This document shows positions 35,101-45,771 of a stretch of 64,000 bases of DNA, piece after piece. The notes beneath the pieces are model-generated. The model was not told the DNA's origin. It saw only the letters and a list, made by a program, of their open reading frames with translations, and made no database searches. The translations under genes were made by a program, and so were the position numbers. Origin of the DNA: Pestalotiopsis fici W106-1 (lineage: Eukaryota; Ascomycota; Sordariomycetes; Amphisphaeriales; Sporocadaceae); contig NW_006917102.1 in assembly GCF_000516985.1 (NCBI RefSeq), forward strand, positions 310,001-374,000, given 5' to 3'. Positions within the stretch are counted from its first letter, which is position 1, and each line of letters starts with the position of its first letter.

Positions 35101-35324
35101 TGTAATCATGAAAAATCTGTAGCAGAGATCGTGTTGGATAAATCTTGCGTGGATCCATCAAGAATGTAGACTGTAGAGGGTGAATATCTATGTAAAATAT
35201 GTATAGACGGCCTTGCTACCGCACATTTCGACAACACGACAGACTCAGATGAATACCGTCATCGCGAGCATATCAAAGAGCTAATCATACAGTAGTTGGG
35301 GACTTCATTGAGTTTTGAACTCCC
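29172..35324. other. Gene-poor stretch, 6.2 kb
   Basis: No complete gene can be supported. Short frames on both strands lack domains. The best candidate is a low-confidence, possibly spliced frame on the minus strand at about 31664-32127, listed separately. Composition varies, with AT-rich parts around 29850-30450 and 34980-35250. The overall look is of decayed DNA and intergenic sequence. Confidence 0.55.
31664..32127 (-). pseudogene. Possible small gene or gene relic, unrecognised
   Basis: On the minus strand an ATG at 32127 opens a short hydrophobic frame (LAIDSYDQVGNTSILALF). A GT-AG intron of about 44 nt could link it to YRRLRLYVIKEVP. A third open frame ends at 31664 with SRLRNFRFMLLPTRALPG and a VYGPADHEQAVEG stretch. 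Base use is more coding-like than its surroundings, but the frame between the second and third parts cannot be joined cleanly. I do not recognise the product. It could be a real small multi-exon gene, a relic or chance. Confidence 0.2.
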
Positions 35325-36724
35325 TCAGTGTCTGCTAAACCACTCGATGATCTGAGCCTCAGTATCCTGTCTCTTCAGGGCCTTCTGTTCATCAGAGATG
35401 CGCTTGAGCATCATTTCGTTGCCCAGAGCGAATGGACACAGCAGCGTCTCGAGCTCCCGCAGCGCTAGGATCTTGTCCATTTTTTCAATAGAACTCGGTC
35501 GAGCAGCTCCCGTGCTGGCCACAGCCTCGTTCCAGGCCTTGGCGATTCCGAATGCTTCGAGCCCCTTATCATCCAAGTTTGGTGGCATCTCCTCAAAGTC
35601 ACCCTGGAGGATGTTGGAGGTCATGTGCGCTGTTCTATCGTCAAAACCGCCTCCCAAGTCCCACAGACCGGTGAAGAACTCATCGGCGGGATGAGTCACC
35701 GCTGCCCAGTCGAAATCCAGAATGGCCGTGATGCGTTTGGATGTAACATCAAAGAGGAAATTGTTCATAGCTGGCGGCTGTGTCAGCACTACAGTCAGTC
35801 CCTGCTCATTCGATCGAACTTACTAAGATCCCCATGGACTAGAACTCGAGCATTATTATTCACGCCATTGAGTAGTCTGGGCACTCCACCGTCCTCAATC
35901 CATGCGTTAATCTGCTCTCGCAACCCTCCAAGAGACCAGCCTTGGAGTAGCGGGCTCTTATCTGCGTCTTCCAGTTGAAGGCGCAACTTGGCGACCCAGA
36001 CGTCTGCATATGCATCCCATGGGCCACCGCTGAGCAAGGGCATCTGACCGTTAACGATCTGGCCCTCATCGTCAATGGTCAATGCACCAAACTGTGTGAT
36101 GCTCTGCGGAAGTTGAGCCTGCTGTATAGCTGCGAAGATGTCCGCAATCTGCTTCATGACTTGTTTCTTCTCATCCACTGCGAGGGTCGGAAACTCCCCG
36201 TCCAAATCGGATCCGGGCTTGAACTCGCCAATCGTCCACCCGAAACCTGTCTCGTCAGGGGCCTCTTCGTAGCGGCAACGCTCCCATGCATACACGGCTG
36301 GCACGAGAGAAGGCAATCCGGCCGCATGGAGAGCCTCCCGGACGAGATGTTGCGCTGCCACGTCATTCTCCACGCGATTCGCATTGTTGAGCCCCTCGGC
36401 TAAGGGGTTGCTCATGCGCACAATGACCGTAGATACACCCTCTTCAGGCGGAGGCAGCGTGCAAGGCTGATTGTCTGCAAAAGATGCAGGTACCGCGGGC
36501 GTATGAAGCTCCACTTTATAGATAAAGTTGTTGAAAGGAAATGGGCAGTGCTCGACGTAGGCAATGGTCGAAATTTGGGCGGACTGATGTCGTTAGTGTC
36601 TTGACATCGTAGACTGTTGATCACAACCACTCACTTTCAAGCCAAATCTCTGCAAGATCCGCTGTACGGTGTCTAGTCGGCGACTGTACCCCTCATGATT
36701 GACATTAACCGGTTTGGTAGCCAT
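35325..36724 (-). CDS. Aminoglycoside-phosphotransferase-fold (APH) protein
   Basis: Three exons (36724-36635, 36583-35824, 35770-35325) with introns of 51 and 53 nt encode 431 residues. The APH/choline-kinase fold is shown by the N-lobe around FNNFIYKVEL, the linker FGWTIGEFKPGSDL, the catalytic HGDLTMNNFLFD (Brenner-like HxD) and the metal-binding ILDFDWAAVTHP. The HGD motif forms exactly across the second splice junction, which supports that junction. Fungal members are numerous and mostly uncharacterised small-molecule kinases; antibiotic resistance should not be assumed. The gene stands alone in a gene-poor stretch. The start is the only ATG upstream in frame with a normal splice to the next exon. 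Confidence 0.85.
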
Positions 36725-37068
36725 GTTAGAAGCAGGCGATGATGAGATTCCTTCCTGACTTCTCGTATCAAGGTCTGGACTTTTTATGCGTCTGTGTGAA
36801 CTGCAAAGATAGCTGAGGAATTGCACCAAACGAGCACTAACGAATGCAAGCTTTCCTTGTCAGCTTCTTCTCGTTAGTGGCGTCGAACTTGTCGGTGATG
36901 ATGCAGGAGGAAGTAAGGGATGCTCTCAAGCTATCAGAAGCGATTGGCACGGGAACGAGGTCCGGGCACCTAGGGTATCTACCAAGAGATAACACTATAT
37001 CCAAGTTGAGGCGAAGTATGGCTACAAAGTCCATGTGTTCGCAACTACATGAGAGTCGCAGACCCGAG

Positions 37069-37117
37069 ATGCAAGGAGGTGCAAGGAGATGCAAGGAGAT
37101 GCAAGGAGTTGCAGGAG
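37069..37117. repeat. 10-bp minisatellite-like tandem repeat
   Basis: Nearly five copies of the unit ATGCAAGGAG (with variants GT and TT at the first two bases) run in tandem. It lies upstream of the APH-type gene on the opposite side from its coding region. Confidence 0.85.
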
Positions 37118-38839
37118 GTGATTTAGCCTGATCGCATTGGTTACCAATGGTGCGGGCCGACCTGACCAACCTTATTTGAGGAGATGACCCCGAGGTCATC
37201 CTTGCCTTCGGCCCGGAGCGGGGGCCAGGGCCAAGGGAGAGGGTGGGAGTTGGGGGCGAGATCCGTGGCAGGGTGGGAGCGGAATATATTGCCGATAATA
37301 GATCGCGTCCGTAAGTATGCAATCTTGCGGAACTGTGCCAGCCGTGGACAAAAAGAATGTGGAGCGGCTGTCCTTGCTGTCCTAGTACACCTCTCCAGCC
37401 TTTCAAAAGTTAGATCGTTGCATGAGCTTTAAATCTTCAACGATGACTATATGCTGCACACGAGAAACAAGTTTTACACTAGGAACAAAAATCAAACTTG
37501 ACATAAGTATTGCGCCCTATCTACTATATCCACTCTATGAGCCTGGCTACCAGTGTGGAGCTTCACATTTTGGTCTGCTGGCGAAGTGGCCAGATACGAT
37601 AATAAGATTGAGCGTCATCTCGAACGCATGGAATCTATTGAGGAGCCAGCCAGTAGACTCGTAATGATGGCCTTATCATCCAGGAAACGATTCTTATGGC
37701 TCATATCGCACCAGATGAATTCGCATCGGAGCAAATTGACAATAGCGCCCTTCGTTGCGGCTTTGCCGGCTATGCCAAAAGACCACGCTCATACATTTTA
37801 TCCCTTCCTTCTTCATCATTGACCGTAACACTCCCTAGCCACCCTCCTCTTTCGAGCTCAGCTTAATCCAACCGTGACTCATCTAGCGACTTTACTACAC
37901 AACAACACTCCTACGCGTGCAACCTCGCTCACATTGTGCAGATTGTTTGAGTAAGATGATGGTATAAATTTCCAGCTAGCCTCGCTGCTAGAAGGAGACA
38001 CTTGAAGTCATGCAGAGATGGATAAGTGGAGTGATCTAACATGGGGTGAGATGATTGTGCCTGTTCCACTTCTTAAATGTGCCGAGCTGAGTCAGGAATT
38101 CGGACCCAGTATTAGTTTATTTTGCTAGCTATAATAAATCTCCAGTATTTTACATTACTGGATTGTACATGTATGTAGTAACAGTAGTCTTCATAATCAA
38201 AAATGGTAGAAGATGGATTTTTGGGCGTCATGGACAACATGCAAATTGAGAGCAGCAGTTGTTACTGTGTAGAAAGTGCTCACTCTGTTTGCATGGGCTG
38301 TGTACAAAACCAATGTTGGTGATAATCTCAGATGGATAATACCACCTGTCTCAAGTTTGACAGGTCGGCATCTGGCGCATATTCGGAGTTTTACAATTTT
38401 GCCTTCTCAAGACGTACATATCATCTAGTCAAACATCGGTACTTATATACAGGAATCTTCACCAAGCAACTAAATGTCAGATAATACTTATTACATTCCC
38501 GAACCATAGTGACATATCTCTCTTAGCTTTTATAGTACAATAGGACTTATCCAACATGTAAGATGGTGGATTGTAGTTTCCATACACTGGGGTGTGCTTG
38601 AGCACACTGATCAACACCAGGGTGTTCGACTAAATGTACGGGACCTCTCGGGGATAAGCCGGGGCCACCCAAATACGCGTACACCTCATTAAAACTAAGA
38701 GGCGCAGAACATACATCAATACATTATACAATTAACACACATATCAGACCATTTTAAACTCCAATAGGAAAGCACAACCTTGCTCAACACTTATAAACCT
38801 TTAAATTGCAATATAATGTGAAAGACAATTAAGCCAATG

Positions 38840-38987
38840 TGTGAAGGGGGAATTAAAGACGAGATGATCGAGGAAGCATTAAAAGATATCTGAGTTGATC
38901 TCTAGTCTACAAAAGAGAGGTACTGAAGAGCGAACTATACACCCACGCAGGTGATCTGCGGTGGGTACTGACTACGTCAGTACGACA
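38840..38987 (+). repeat. Dispersed repeat copy B
   Basis: About 148 bp matching copy A at 27714-27844. It ends with two dyads: CCCAC...GTGGG around 38942-38965, and a perfect GTACTGAC-TAC-GTCAGTAC stem at about 38964-38982. Copy A has one mismatch in the second stem. The copy lies about 210 bp upstream of the DUF1479 start codon. Confidence 0.75.
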
Positions 38988-39198
38988 GAAAGGCCACTTG
39001 GGCCATCCATGATCTCAATTCTGACTCCGATCGGGGTTTTCCTGAAGCGGTTAACCCGACCCATCACGGGCATCACCCGCGAGCAAGGGATATGTATGTC
39101 CAGCAATATCCAGCAACCCATTTTAAAATCCTCCACAGTATTCTCGAAAGAGTACGTCTGGATCTACCATACTTGCACAATCAATACCAGCCAACAAT

Positions 39199-40774
39199 AT
39201 GATGCTTCAATCCCTTCGGTCAGGTCCACTCACAAAGGCCAGAAACTATGCGACGGCCACTAAGCCGGTTGTAAAGAAGGAGGGAAGCATAGCCGATGCT
39301 TTCAACTCTCTATCGGGTGGCAATGCGCCACCCCTACCACTGCGTTTTCGGCAGCTCAAGCAACAAATAGCACAAGGTCGAGAAGATCGCATGATTGCCA
39401 GCTGGCATCGCTTGCTCGATGAGTTGCGCCTCGAATGCGACATTATTGCCCGAAAGGGTCCACGGGCCATACCTGAGATTGAGTTCAAGGACCTCGCCGG
39501 TGACCTCAGATCTATAAGAGGAGAGATCAAGAAGCGCGGCGCTCTGGTCGTCCGAAATGTCATTCCTGAAGCTGAAGCGCGTGGCTACAAATATGATCTC
39601 GAAGAATATATTCGGCTCAATCCAAGCACTCGCAGTAAGTACAAAAGATCAACTACACGGAATCCCTCCATGCTGAAAAACATCTATATAGATTTTGAGG
39701 GTCAAGTATTTGAGCTCTACTGGTCACTCCCGCAGCTCAAAGCACGGTCGCACCCAAACATGGTCGCTGCCCAATCGACCTTGATGAGCCTGTGGAACAA
39801 GTCGGACGCAAAGGCACCGATATCGACAAGTCAAACCTTGATGTATGCCGATAGATTGCGCATACGACAACCAGGCGATGCCAAGTTTGCTCTGGGACCG
39901 CACCAAGATGGTGGAAGTGTTGAGCGTTGGCAGCCAGAAGGTTCAGCTGGTGTCTACGAGAGAATCTTGCAAGGTGACTGGGAGAACCATGATCCTTGGG
40001 ATGCCAGTACTCGAGTCCACGCCAACATCAACCTCTACGATGGCCTGGGAGCTTGTTCCATGTTTCGCATGTTTCAGGGCTGGCTGAGCATGAGCACCGT
40101 GAGCCCGTATGAGGGAACACTTCTGGTGCAGCCGTTACTCAAGCATAGCACGGCGTATACTCTCTTGAGACCATTCTTTCGCCCAGTCGCCCAGTATGGC
40201 GATATTGCGACAGAAGAGTACCTGAAACCCAGTAACTGGCAATTCATCGCCGGCGAGGACATGACGAGCGAGTTACAAGGAGCGACTCCCGGACAGGGCC
40301 AAGAGTATACTGAATTCAATCATCCACACTTGGAATTGAACCGAACAATGGTTCATGTGCCCAAAGTTCGCCCTGGCGACTATGTCGTATGGCATTGTGA
40401 TAGTAAGTAATAGTGCAATATGAATTGAACAAGTTGCTAAGTCGCAAGTAGCAATCCACGCCGTTGACAAGACCCACAAGGGTAATTTCGACTCGAGCGT
40501 CCTATACATACCAGTCTGCCCTCTCACAGAAGCCAACGCAAGATATGCAGCTACTCAAAGACAAGCGTTCCTGGACGGAACTCCTGGGCCAGATTTCCCG
40601 GGCGGGCTTGGAGAAAGTCAACATGTACAACGTCCAGATGTGCAGGATCTGCGAAGAGTCACTGATGAAAATGGCCTTCGTGCCGCTGGCTTTGAAAAGT
40701 TGCCGATTTTGGGTGGTGATTCACCAGGAACGATCAGTGTGACTCAAACGGCCAACAGCATTCTAGGGTTCTAA
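39199..40774 (+). CDS. DUF1479 (YbiU-like) Fe(II)/2-oxoglutarate dioxygenase family protein
   Basis: Three exons (39199-39634, 39692-40402, 40452-40774) with introns of 57 and 49 nt encode 489 residues. DUF1479 hallmarks are the KKRGALVVRNVIPEAEA segment, YDLEEYIRLNPSTR, the ELYWS region and the HxD pair in GPHQDGGSVERW. The distal His lies in WHCDTIHAVDK, which the second splice junction creates. The end, CPLTEANARY...FLDGTPGPDFPGG, is also typical. The N terminus (MMLQSLRSG...ARNYATAT) is basic and hydroxylated like a mitochondrial presequence, but this is only suggestive. Members are thought to oxidise small molecules; the substrates are unknown. The first intron is a multiple of three and could be read through, but family alignment favours its removal. 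Confidence 0.88.
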
Positions 40775-41788
40775 TTTCCTGGTTTATGTGCACTGAGGTA
40801 AACGTTAGCTGCGAGGGAAAGGAAAATAATTCATTATAATCAAATAACCCTAAAAATCTCAAAATAGATGTTCTGTCATTTCTCTTATTGCGTGAATAAC
40901 CTGCTTCTGATCTTTTTTTTTTATATCAATGCGGGCTGCCTGGCTGCCACGATAGGCCGGCCGCACTACAATCAAGGCTTACAAAAAGCGGTAGCATTAT
41001 ATGCTCTTTTCTGACCCAAATTACCCTAACATAAATCTAGTGATAAATTCGGAAAGATAGTAATGATTGCTTAGCAGTAGCAGATTTTTGGCAACAATAA
41101 TCTTTCCAGAGAGTCAGGAGTACAAAGGCGCAGCCGAGTACAGGATTAAAGCTAACTGTAAATGGATAACCCGCCCGCCCGGAGACGGGCAGTCCGAAGT
41201 CGCCGCTGACCAATTTGGATGTAGTGCGATCGGAGCCCGACAGTGTAACTGAAAGTCGGCGGCCCTGACTTGTGACCTTTGCTCGTGCAATTACCTAGTT
41301 GTCTTCTATTGTTAATGTACTCCAGCATAGTAATAACTACCTACGCATTGACTGTTGTATCTCATCTTTCTCGCCTTCTCTTGTTTCTGCTTCTCAAGCG
41401 TGAGCTACTGTGCGAAAGCCCTGACGCGCAGTAAATAAAATTTAAAGCTCGTGAGTGAAAATACCGGTGCTTCTCGGTTCAAATCCAATGATATTTGTCG
41501 TATTCAGTCAATATGTGATAGTCGAATTGCTCCCCCAGGTTCAATCTGACATATTGAACCATGTTGTTAGTGAACTTTATTTGGCGGGTGGTACCTCGAG
41601 TCAGCAAGTCATGGTGCCTAACCCCAGTGCCCACATCTCTGAACGAGGAAGATTGGACCGCGGGTGCGGGGAATGAAAATACCCTGACAGCCAGGCCTCT
41701 TTTCGTGGTTGAAGCACACAAATGTGTGGCCGACGGTATCTAAAACAGCTAGAGCGTCGTCAATGACCGTCTTTAAATTTCATTTGTT
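40775..41788. other. Intergenic, no gene seen
   Basis: About 1 kb between the DUF1479 gene and the transcription-factor gene on the same strand. Only short frames occur. A tRNA-B-box-like string near 41476 lacks the paired T stem. Confidence 0.6.
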
Positions 41789-43937
41789 ATGCTCAAGTTT
41801 GTCGAGGACAATGTCGGCGGCGTAGGGACGAAGCGCGCGTCAGGTCACAAAGCCTGCTCAACCTGCAAGAAACGCCACGTTTGTAGCCCATGAGACCGAT
41901 GCACGACACATGTTGAAGCAAGGAAAAGGTACTGATGCACATGTTATAGAAACGGTGCCACCACAATGACTCCGTCTCCAAAGTACCAGCTGTCTCAACA
42001 CGCTCTCAAGGGGCAAATGTTTCTCGGGGAGATTCCCCTCAAGAGGAACGGGCAAGCCATGCTCTGTCGTCGCCGCAAATAGATCTAGGACAGCACGACG
42101 AAGCCACACAACCACAAGATACCACTGAAGACACAAGACGTGGGCAAGATCCAGATGAACTAGCTGAAGGCGCTTATCTACGCTTCATTGGAGATCTCAA
42201 CCCCGAAGCATCCTTTCTCAGACGGTATCCTCAGGATTCTACCGCCGCGTCTCCAACCATTCATGAAATTGGTGTTTGGCAAGACAGAAAGTCACAAGAG
42301 CGGAGCCGCCCAGAACACACTATCAGTGCCTCTGATATCGACGTTGAAGCCCCGGAAGGATGCAGCATTCGACGATCAGGCCTGGTCAGTCTACAGGCAT
42401 TGTCACCATATCTACGCAAGGAGTGTATTTCCGTCATGCCACCCGAGTACGAGTACGAAACCATATCCAAGGTCTTTTATTCAAAGTTCGACACACTATT
42501 TCCAATCTTGCACGGTCAAAATATCTCGGAACTTGATGTTATGGATAGCACCGCAATTAAACAGTGCATCTGTCTGACCGCAGCACCAGACCCTTCATTG
42601 AGGCCTCACCTTCGACTGCCACACACGGAGGCTATCTTGTCGCCGTTGGAATTTCGAAGCTACCTCGCTGCGGCAGTCAAGCAATCGCTAGACATGGGAT
42701 TCATCCGCGACAAGATAGTTTTACTACAAGTCCACGCGTTGATGGCATTCTCCTCGAGCGAAGCCAATGGTAGCGAGATATCCTCAATTTATTGCGCCCA
42801 GGCCGTGCTTTTCTCGCAGACACTGGGGCTTCATCTGAGCTGGCCTGAAGCGGCCAAGGCAAAACGATCGCGATGCCTTTACTGGTGTGTCAGGGTTCTT
42901 GATCGCTTGAATGCGGCTACCAATGGTCGACCCATACTCATGCATGATAGAGACGTGGATAAGTATGTAAACGAGTCCATCGAGGAGCAGGTTTTGCCTT
43001 TTAGGCTTCTCATACGCATTTCCGGCATCTTGGATGCTGTCATTGCCCAGTATCGTCCTCACCCATCTGGAGAGACACAAGTGCCTCCTGAAGTCTCGTT
43101 TGAGGAGCTGGTTCGTGACACGCAAGCGTCGGGCATAGGGGATGGATTGCTTGGTAAGTCAACATGAATCTACTTGTCGGGGGGCTTTTGATCATTACAT
43201 ATTCTACCCCATCTTTTATGACACCTCACCGATCTATCTGACCAAACACGACTGACTCTCACTTAGCCTCCTTGGAGGTGTTTTTCTCGGCTGTCATGAT
43301 TTTACGCGATCGACCCAACAGACAGGGCAACGCCCAGGAACAAATATCTCAGTCTCCAACTCAAGTCTTCCATGCCATGAACATCGTTTCATTGCTGACA
43401 GAGGATCTCCAAAGCACCATAACCTATTGGGCGATTGTTCCTTACGGCATAGCGCTAGCTACCTCTGTGGCCTATCGTCTGATGCGAAACAGCAGTATCC
43501 TATACAAGCGAAAGCGGGCACGTCTCCTGCTTTGCTCGGGATGTGATGCCCTAGACGAGCTTACCGCATCGTTCCCTTCAGCGCTCAAAATGGCAAAACT
43601 TGCAAAGAGCGCGCTTCGAGAATTTGATCGTGCTGGAACCAGCACAACGTCAACAACGATACGTGGCCAGCGACTCCGAGAAGGAAATCCTCCAGTCAAT
43701 CTGGAAAACAGGACACCGGGTGGAGAAACCCCTCTAATCGGATCAGCAGTCTCACAGGGTCCGAACAATGGCTTAAACCTTGATTCAGGGTTGTTCTGCG
43801 AGAGCGGCTGCGATTTTGCAATGCCTACTCTCGACACCATCTGGAGCAATGCTCTCGATATTCCCGTCACGTCGGATATATTTGATAATTTTAGTCTTGG
43901 CAACATGGATTCGGCAGAATGGCTACAGCCGATTTAG
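41789..43937 (+). pseudogene. Fungal Zn2Cys6-type transcription factor with a broken zinc cluster
   Basis: From the ATG at 41789 a Zn2Cys6 motif begins (KACSTCKKRHVC) but is damaged. One residue is missing between Cys2 and Cys3, an in-frame TGA follows CSP, the expected Cys in CTTC is His (CTTH), and a roughly 26-bp stretch flanked by GAAA breaks the last Cys region. Downstream, a long open frame (from about 41970, with an exon junction at 43153/43267 and a 113-nt intron) encodes the fungal transcription-factor middle domain (FYSKFDTLFPIL, SLDMGFIRDKIVLLQVHALMAF, RCLYWCVRVLDRLNA) and ends at 43937. The regulatory part is intact for about 600 residues, so the decay is recent or a shorter protein is still made, for example from the ATG at 42436. 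Its targets are unknown. Confidence 0.75.
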
Positions 43938-44037
43938 TGGAAAATGCGAAATGCATAGAAAACAATACGACAGTGTGGTCCTGGATAGTGCATCTGGCAA
44001 CGCTATGGACACATACACAAAGATCTGGTCGGAAGAT

Positions 44038-44087
44038 GCAATACGTCCGCTGCGGCACGACAGGGGTCTGCTGACTCATCCCAGTCC
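44038..44087 (+). repeat. 50-bp dispersed repeat copy 1
   Basis: Aligns without gaps to 46501-46550 with 42 of 50 identical bases. All eight differences are transitions. Both share GCAATA at the start and ATCCCAGTCC at the end. Confidence 0.75.
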
Positions 44088-44711
44088 TCCAAAAGACGTC
44101 CCACCCTTTATGGCCTTTAGCGCCGAGCTGAAGCTCCGTCTTGAGAGCTCCGTTCAATCGCCCTGACCGTTTGAGAAGTAGAAAATAGACCAATTGATTC
44201 CTGGGCTATGCGCCGCAAATTCTCGGTGGTCTACTTTGTCCGCACGCCCACCTGTTTTAAGCGCACTCCTATCTTACCATAATGTTACAACAGCTTAGCC
44301 GCTGAAGGATCATGGCAAAGGCGGTAGGACGGGTAATTCTAGCGTGTATATATTAGTATCTTGTATATATAGTAAAATAATACAGAAAAGAGAAAAAGAG
44401 GGGTGCCATAGTGGCGTGGGGCGGATCTATAGGCCTCCCCTTTGTAACCTCTATTTCATTTGGCTTTTGTACAAGGCGCTCTCATAATACTTCGGGAAAG
44501 TGGGGGAGGAGCGCCCTATAATAGCTAGAAGCCGCCCTTAGCGTCGTCGACGAGGAGCTCCAGAGGCAACAGGCCTGATCGGTTATTGGACGGGCCCCTG
44601 TGTGCTCCATCCGAAAGCGTTCATCCGTGCACGCAGGCGGCGTATACGGGCGTGCCGAGCATAGACTGGCACAGTGTCTTTGCGTGATCTCGATTTTCTT
44701 ATAGGTGATTG

Positions 44712-44883
44712 TGGCGTAGCTGAAATCCATATACCTGGGTCGCGCTGCAGGCCTATTGCGCACGCAATAGGCAGGGGAGCAAGCATTTCCTCCCGTGGCG
44801 TAGCTGAGACTGTCGGGAAGATATACCGCCTGTCATACTTACTATACAACGCAATAGCAAGTGCATCTTCATGGCGTAGCTGA
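44712..44883 (+). repeat. Three 12-bp repeats in a promoter region
   Basis: TGGCGTAGCTGA occurs exactly at 44712-44723, 44796-44807 and 44872-44883 (spacings 84 and 76 bp). ACGCAATAG also recurs between them, so these look like diverged tandem units of about 80 bp. They end about 220 bp before the next start codon and may be regulatory or simply a decayed minisatellite. Confidence 0.7.
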
Positions 44884-45102
44884 GATACACTATAGAGGGT
44901 GCGCTTGACCGTGCATATAACCTGATGTTTCGGCTGGGCCGAGACCGCTGAACATGTATCATACGCTGGACGCGAGCCCTCAAAGCGATGCGTCGCTTGG
45001 AATTCCGTGTATATAACGACGGCGTCTCTCGCGATATCGACCCTCATCTCCATCGCTCTCATATCCAAAGCTCCATTCCAAACAAATCCCAAACACATCA
45101 AG

Positions 45103-45685
45103 ATGACTACCTTCCAGAACGTCACCCAGCAGGTGAATCTGAACAACGCGGTCATAGCTATCGCTCTGTGGAATTCTGGCTATGTTACCGGCAATCCCGG
45201 CGTGCAGACTGGAATTAATGCGACGTTCCCGGCCGTCATCCTTATCCCCAATCCCAACCCATACTGGGGCGCCGGTGGAGTCATCGCAAACAGGAGAGTG
45301 GGATGGTCGGGCCCGGTTGGTAGTAAGTTACTGGGAATTGTCTCTGGTCTGCTTGTTCGCTGATTCGCATCTAGACCACGTCACCCTTTCCGATCTTGGC
45401 CCTCTCCCGCTAGCAGGAGCAGCGGATTCGGCTACGGCGGAGCCTAACACGGCGCCCACGAATTTCACAGCTGGCAAGTGGTCGGACGCAGATACTGCGA
45501 CTCTCAGAGAGGGCGCAGATGCGCTTCGCAAGGCGCTGGACGACCGGGATGCGGGCTTTTCGGATGAGGTGAGTTTATACGGCTCCGCTGGTGTTTGGTT
45601 GGGCAGTCTTGCTGATGCACCGCAGATCCGAAGTGGAATTCACAAGGTCCTCGATGCGGTTGATGAGGAGCTCGCGAAGCGATAG
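45103..45685 (+). CDS. Small protein of unknown function
   Basis: Exons 45103-45322 and 45375-45685 are joined by a 52-nt GT-AG intron. A second probable intron, 45569-45625 (57 nt, readable through), would give 157 residues; without removing it the product is 176. The first half is neutral with Asn-rich and hydrophobic strands (NLNNAVIAIALWNSGYVTG, ILIPNPNPYWGAG). The second half is acidic and probably helical (LREGADALRKALDDRD, VLDAVDEELAKR). There is no signal peptide or membrane segment. I do not recognise the family. Good codon-like structure and two clean splice sites argue that it is a gene. It lies directly upstream of the FunK1 relic and downstream of the 12-bp repeats. Confidence 0.65.
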
Positions 45686-45771
45686 AGTTGATCGAGGGTT
45701 ACTCTGAGGCACTGTCGCGGTGGGGCAGGGAACCGGGATCGATGTCGGGGGGAAGGGGAGCTGGATATGCA

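Larger units (their letters stand above)
36725..39198. other. Intergenic, 2.5 kb, repeats only
   Basis: Contains a 10-bp tandem repeat (37069-37117) and, at the right end, a dispersed repeat copy (38840-38987). A 190-codon minus-strand frame over 36837-37406 is low-complexity where it crosses the tandem repeat and was not accepted as a gene. The part around 38100-38840 is AT-rich. A GTGTGC-TTGA-GCACAC dyad occurs near 38592-38607. Confidence 0.6.
43938..45102. other. Intergenic with repeats
   Basis: Contains a degenerate 50-bp repeat copy (44038-44087) and three copies of a 12-base string upstream of the next gene. A 190-codon antisense frame (44583-45155) runs through the repeats and into the next coding region, and is not supported as a gene. 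Confidence 0.6.

Noticed and set aside
36837..37406. 190-codon minus-strand open frame
   Set aside because: It crosses the 10-bp tandem repeat, is low-complexity there, and shows no domain or signal peptide.
44583..45155. 190-codon antisense frame
   Set aside because: It runs through the 12-mer repeats and into the start of the gene at 45103. No domain is seen.
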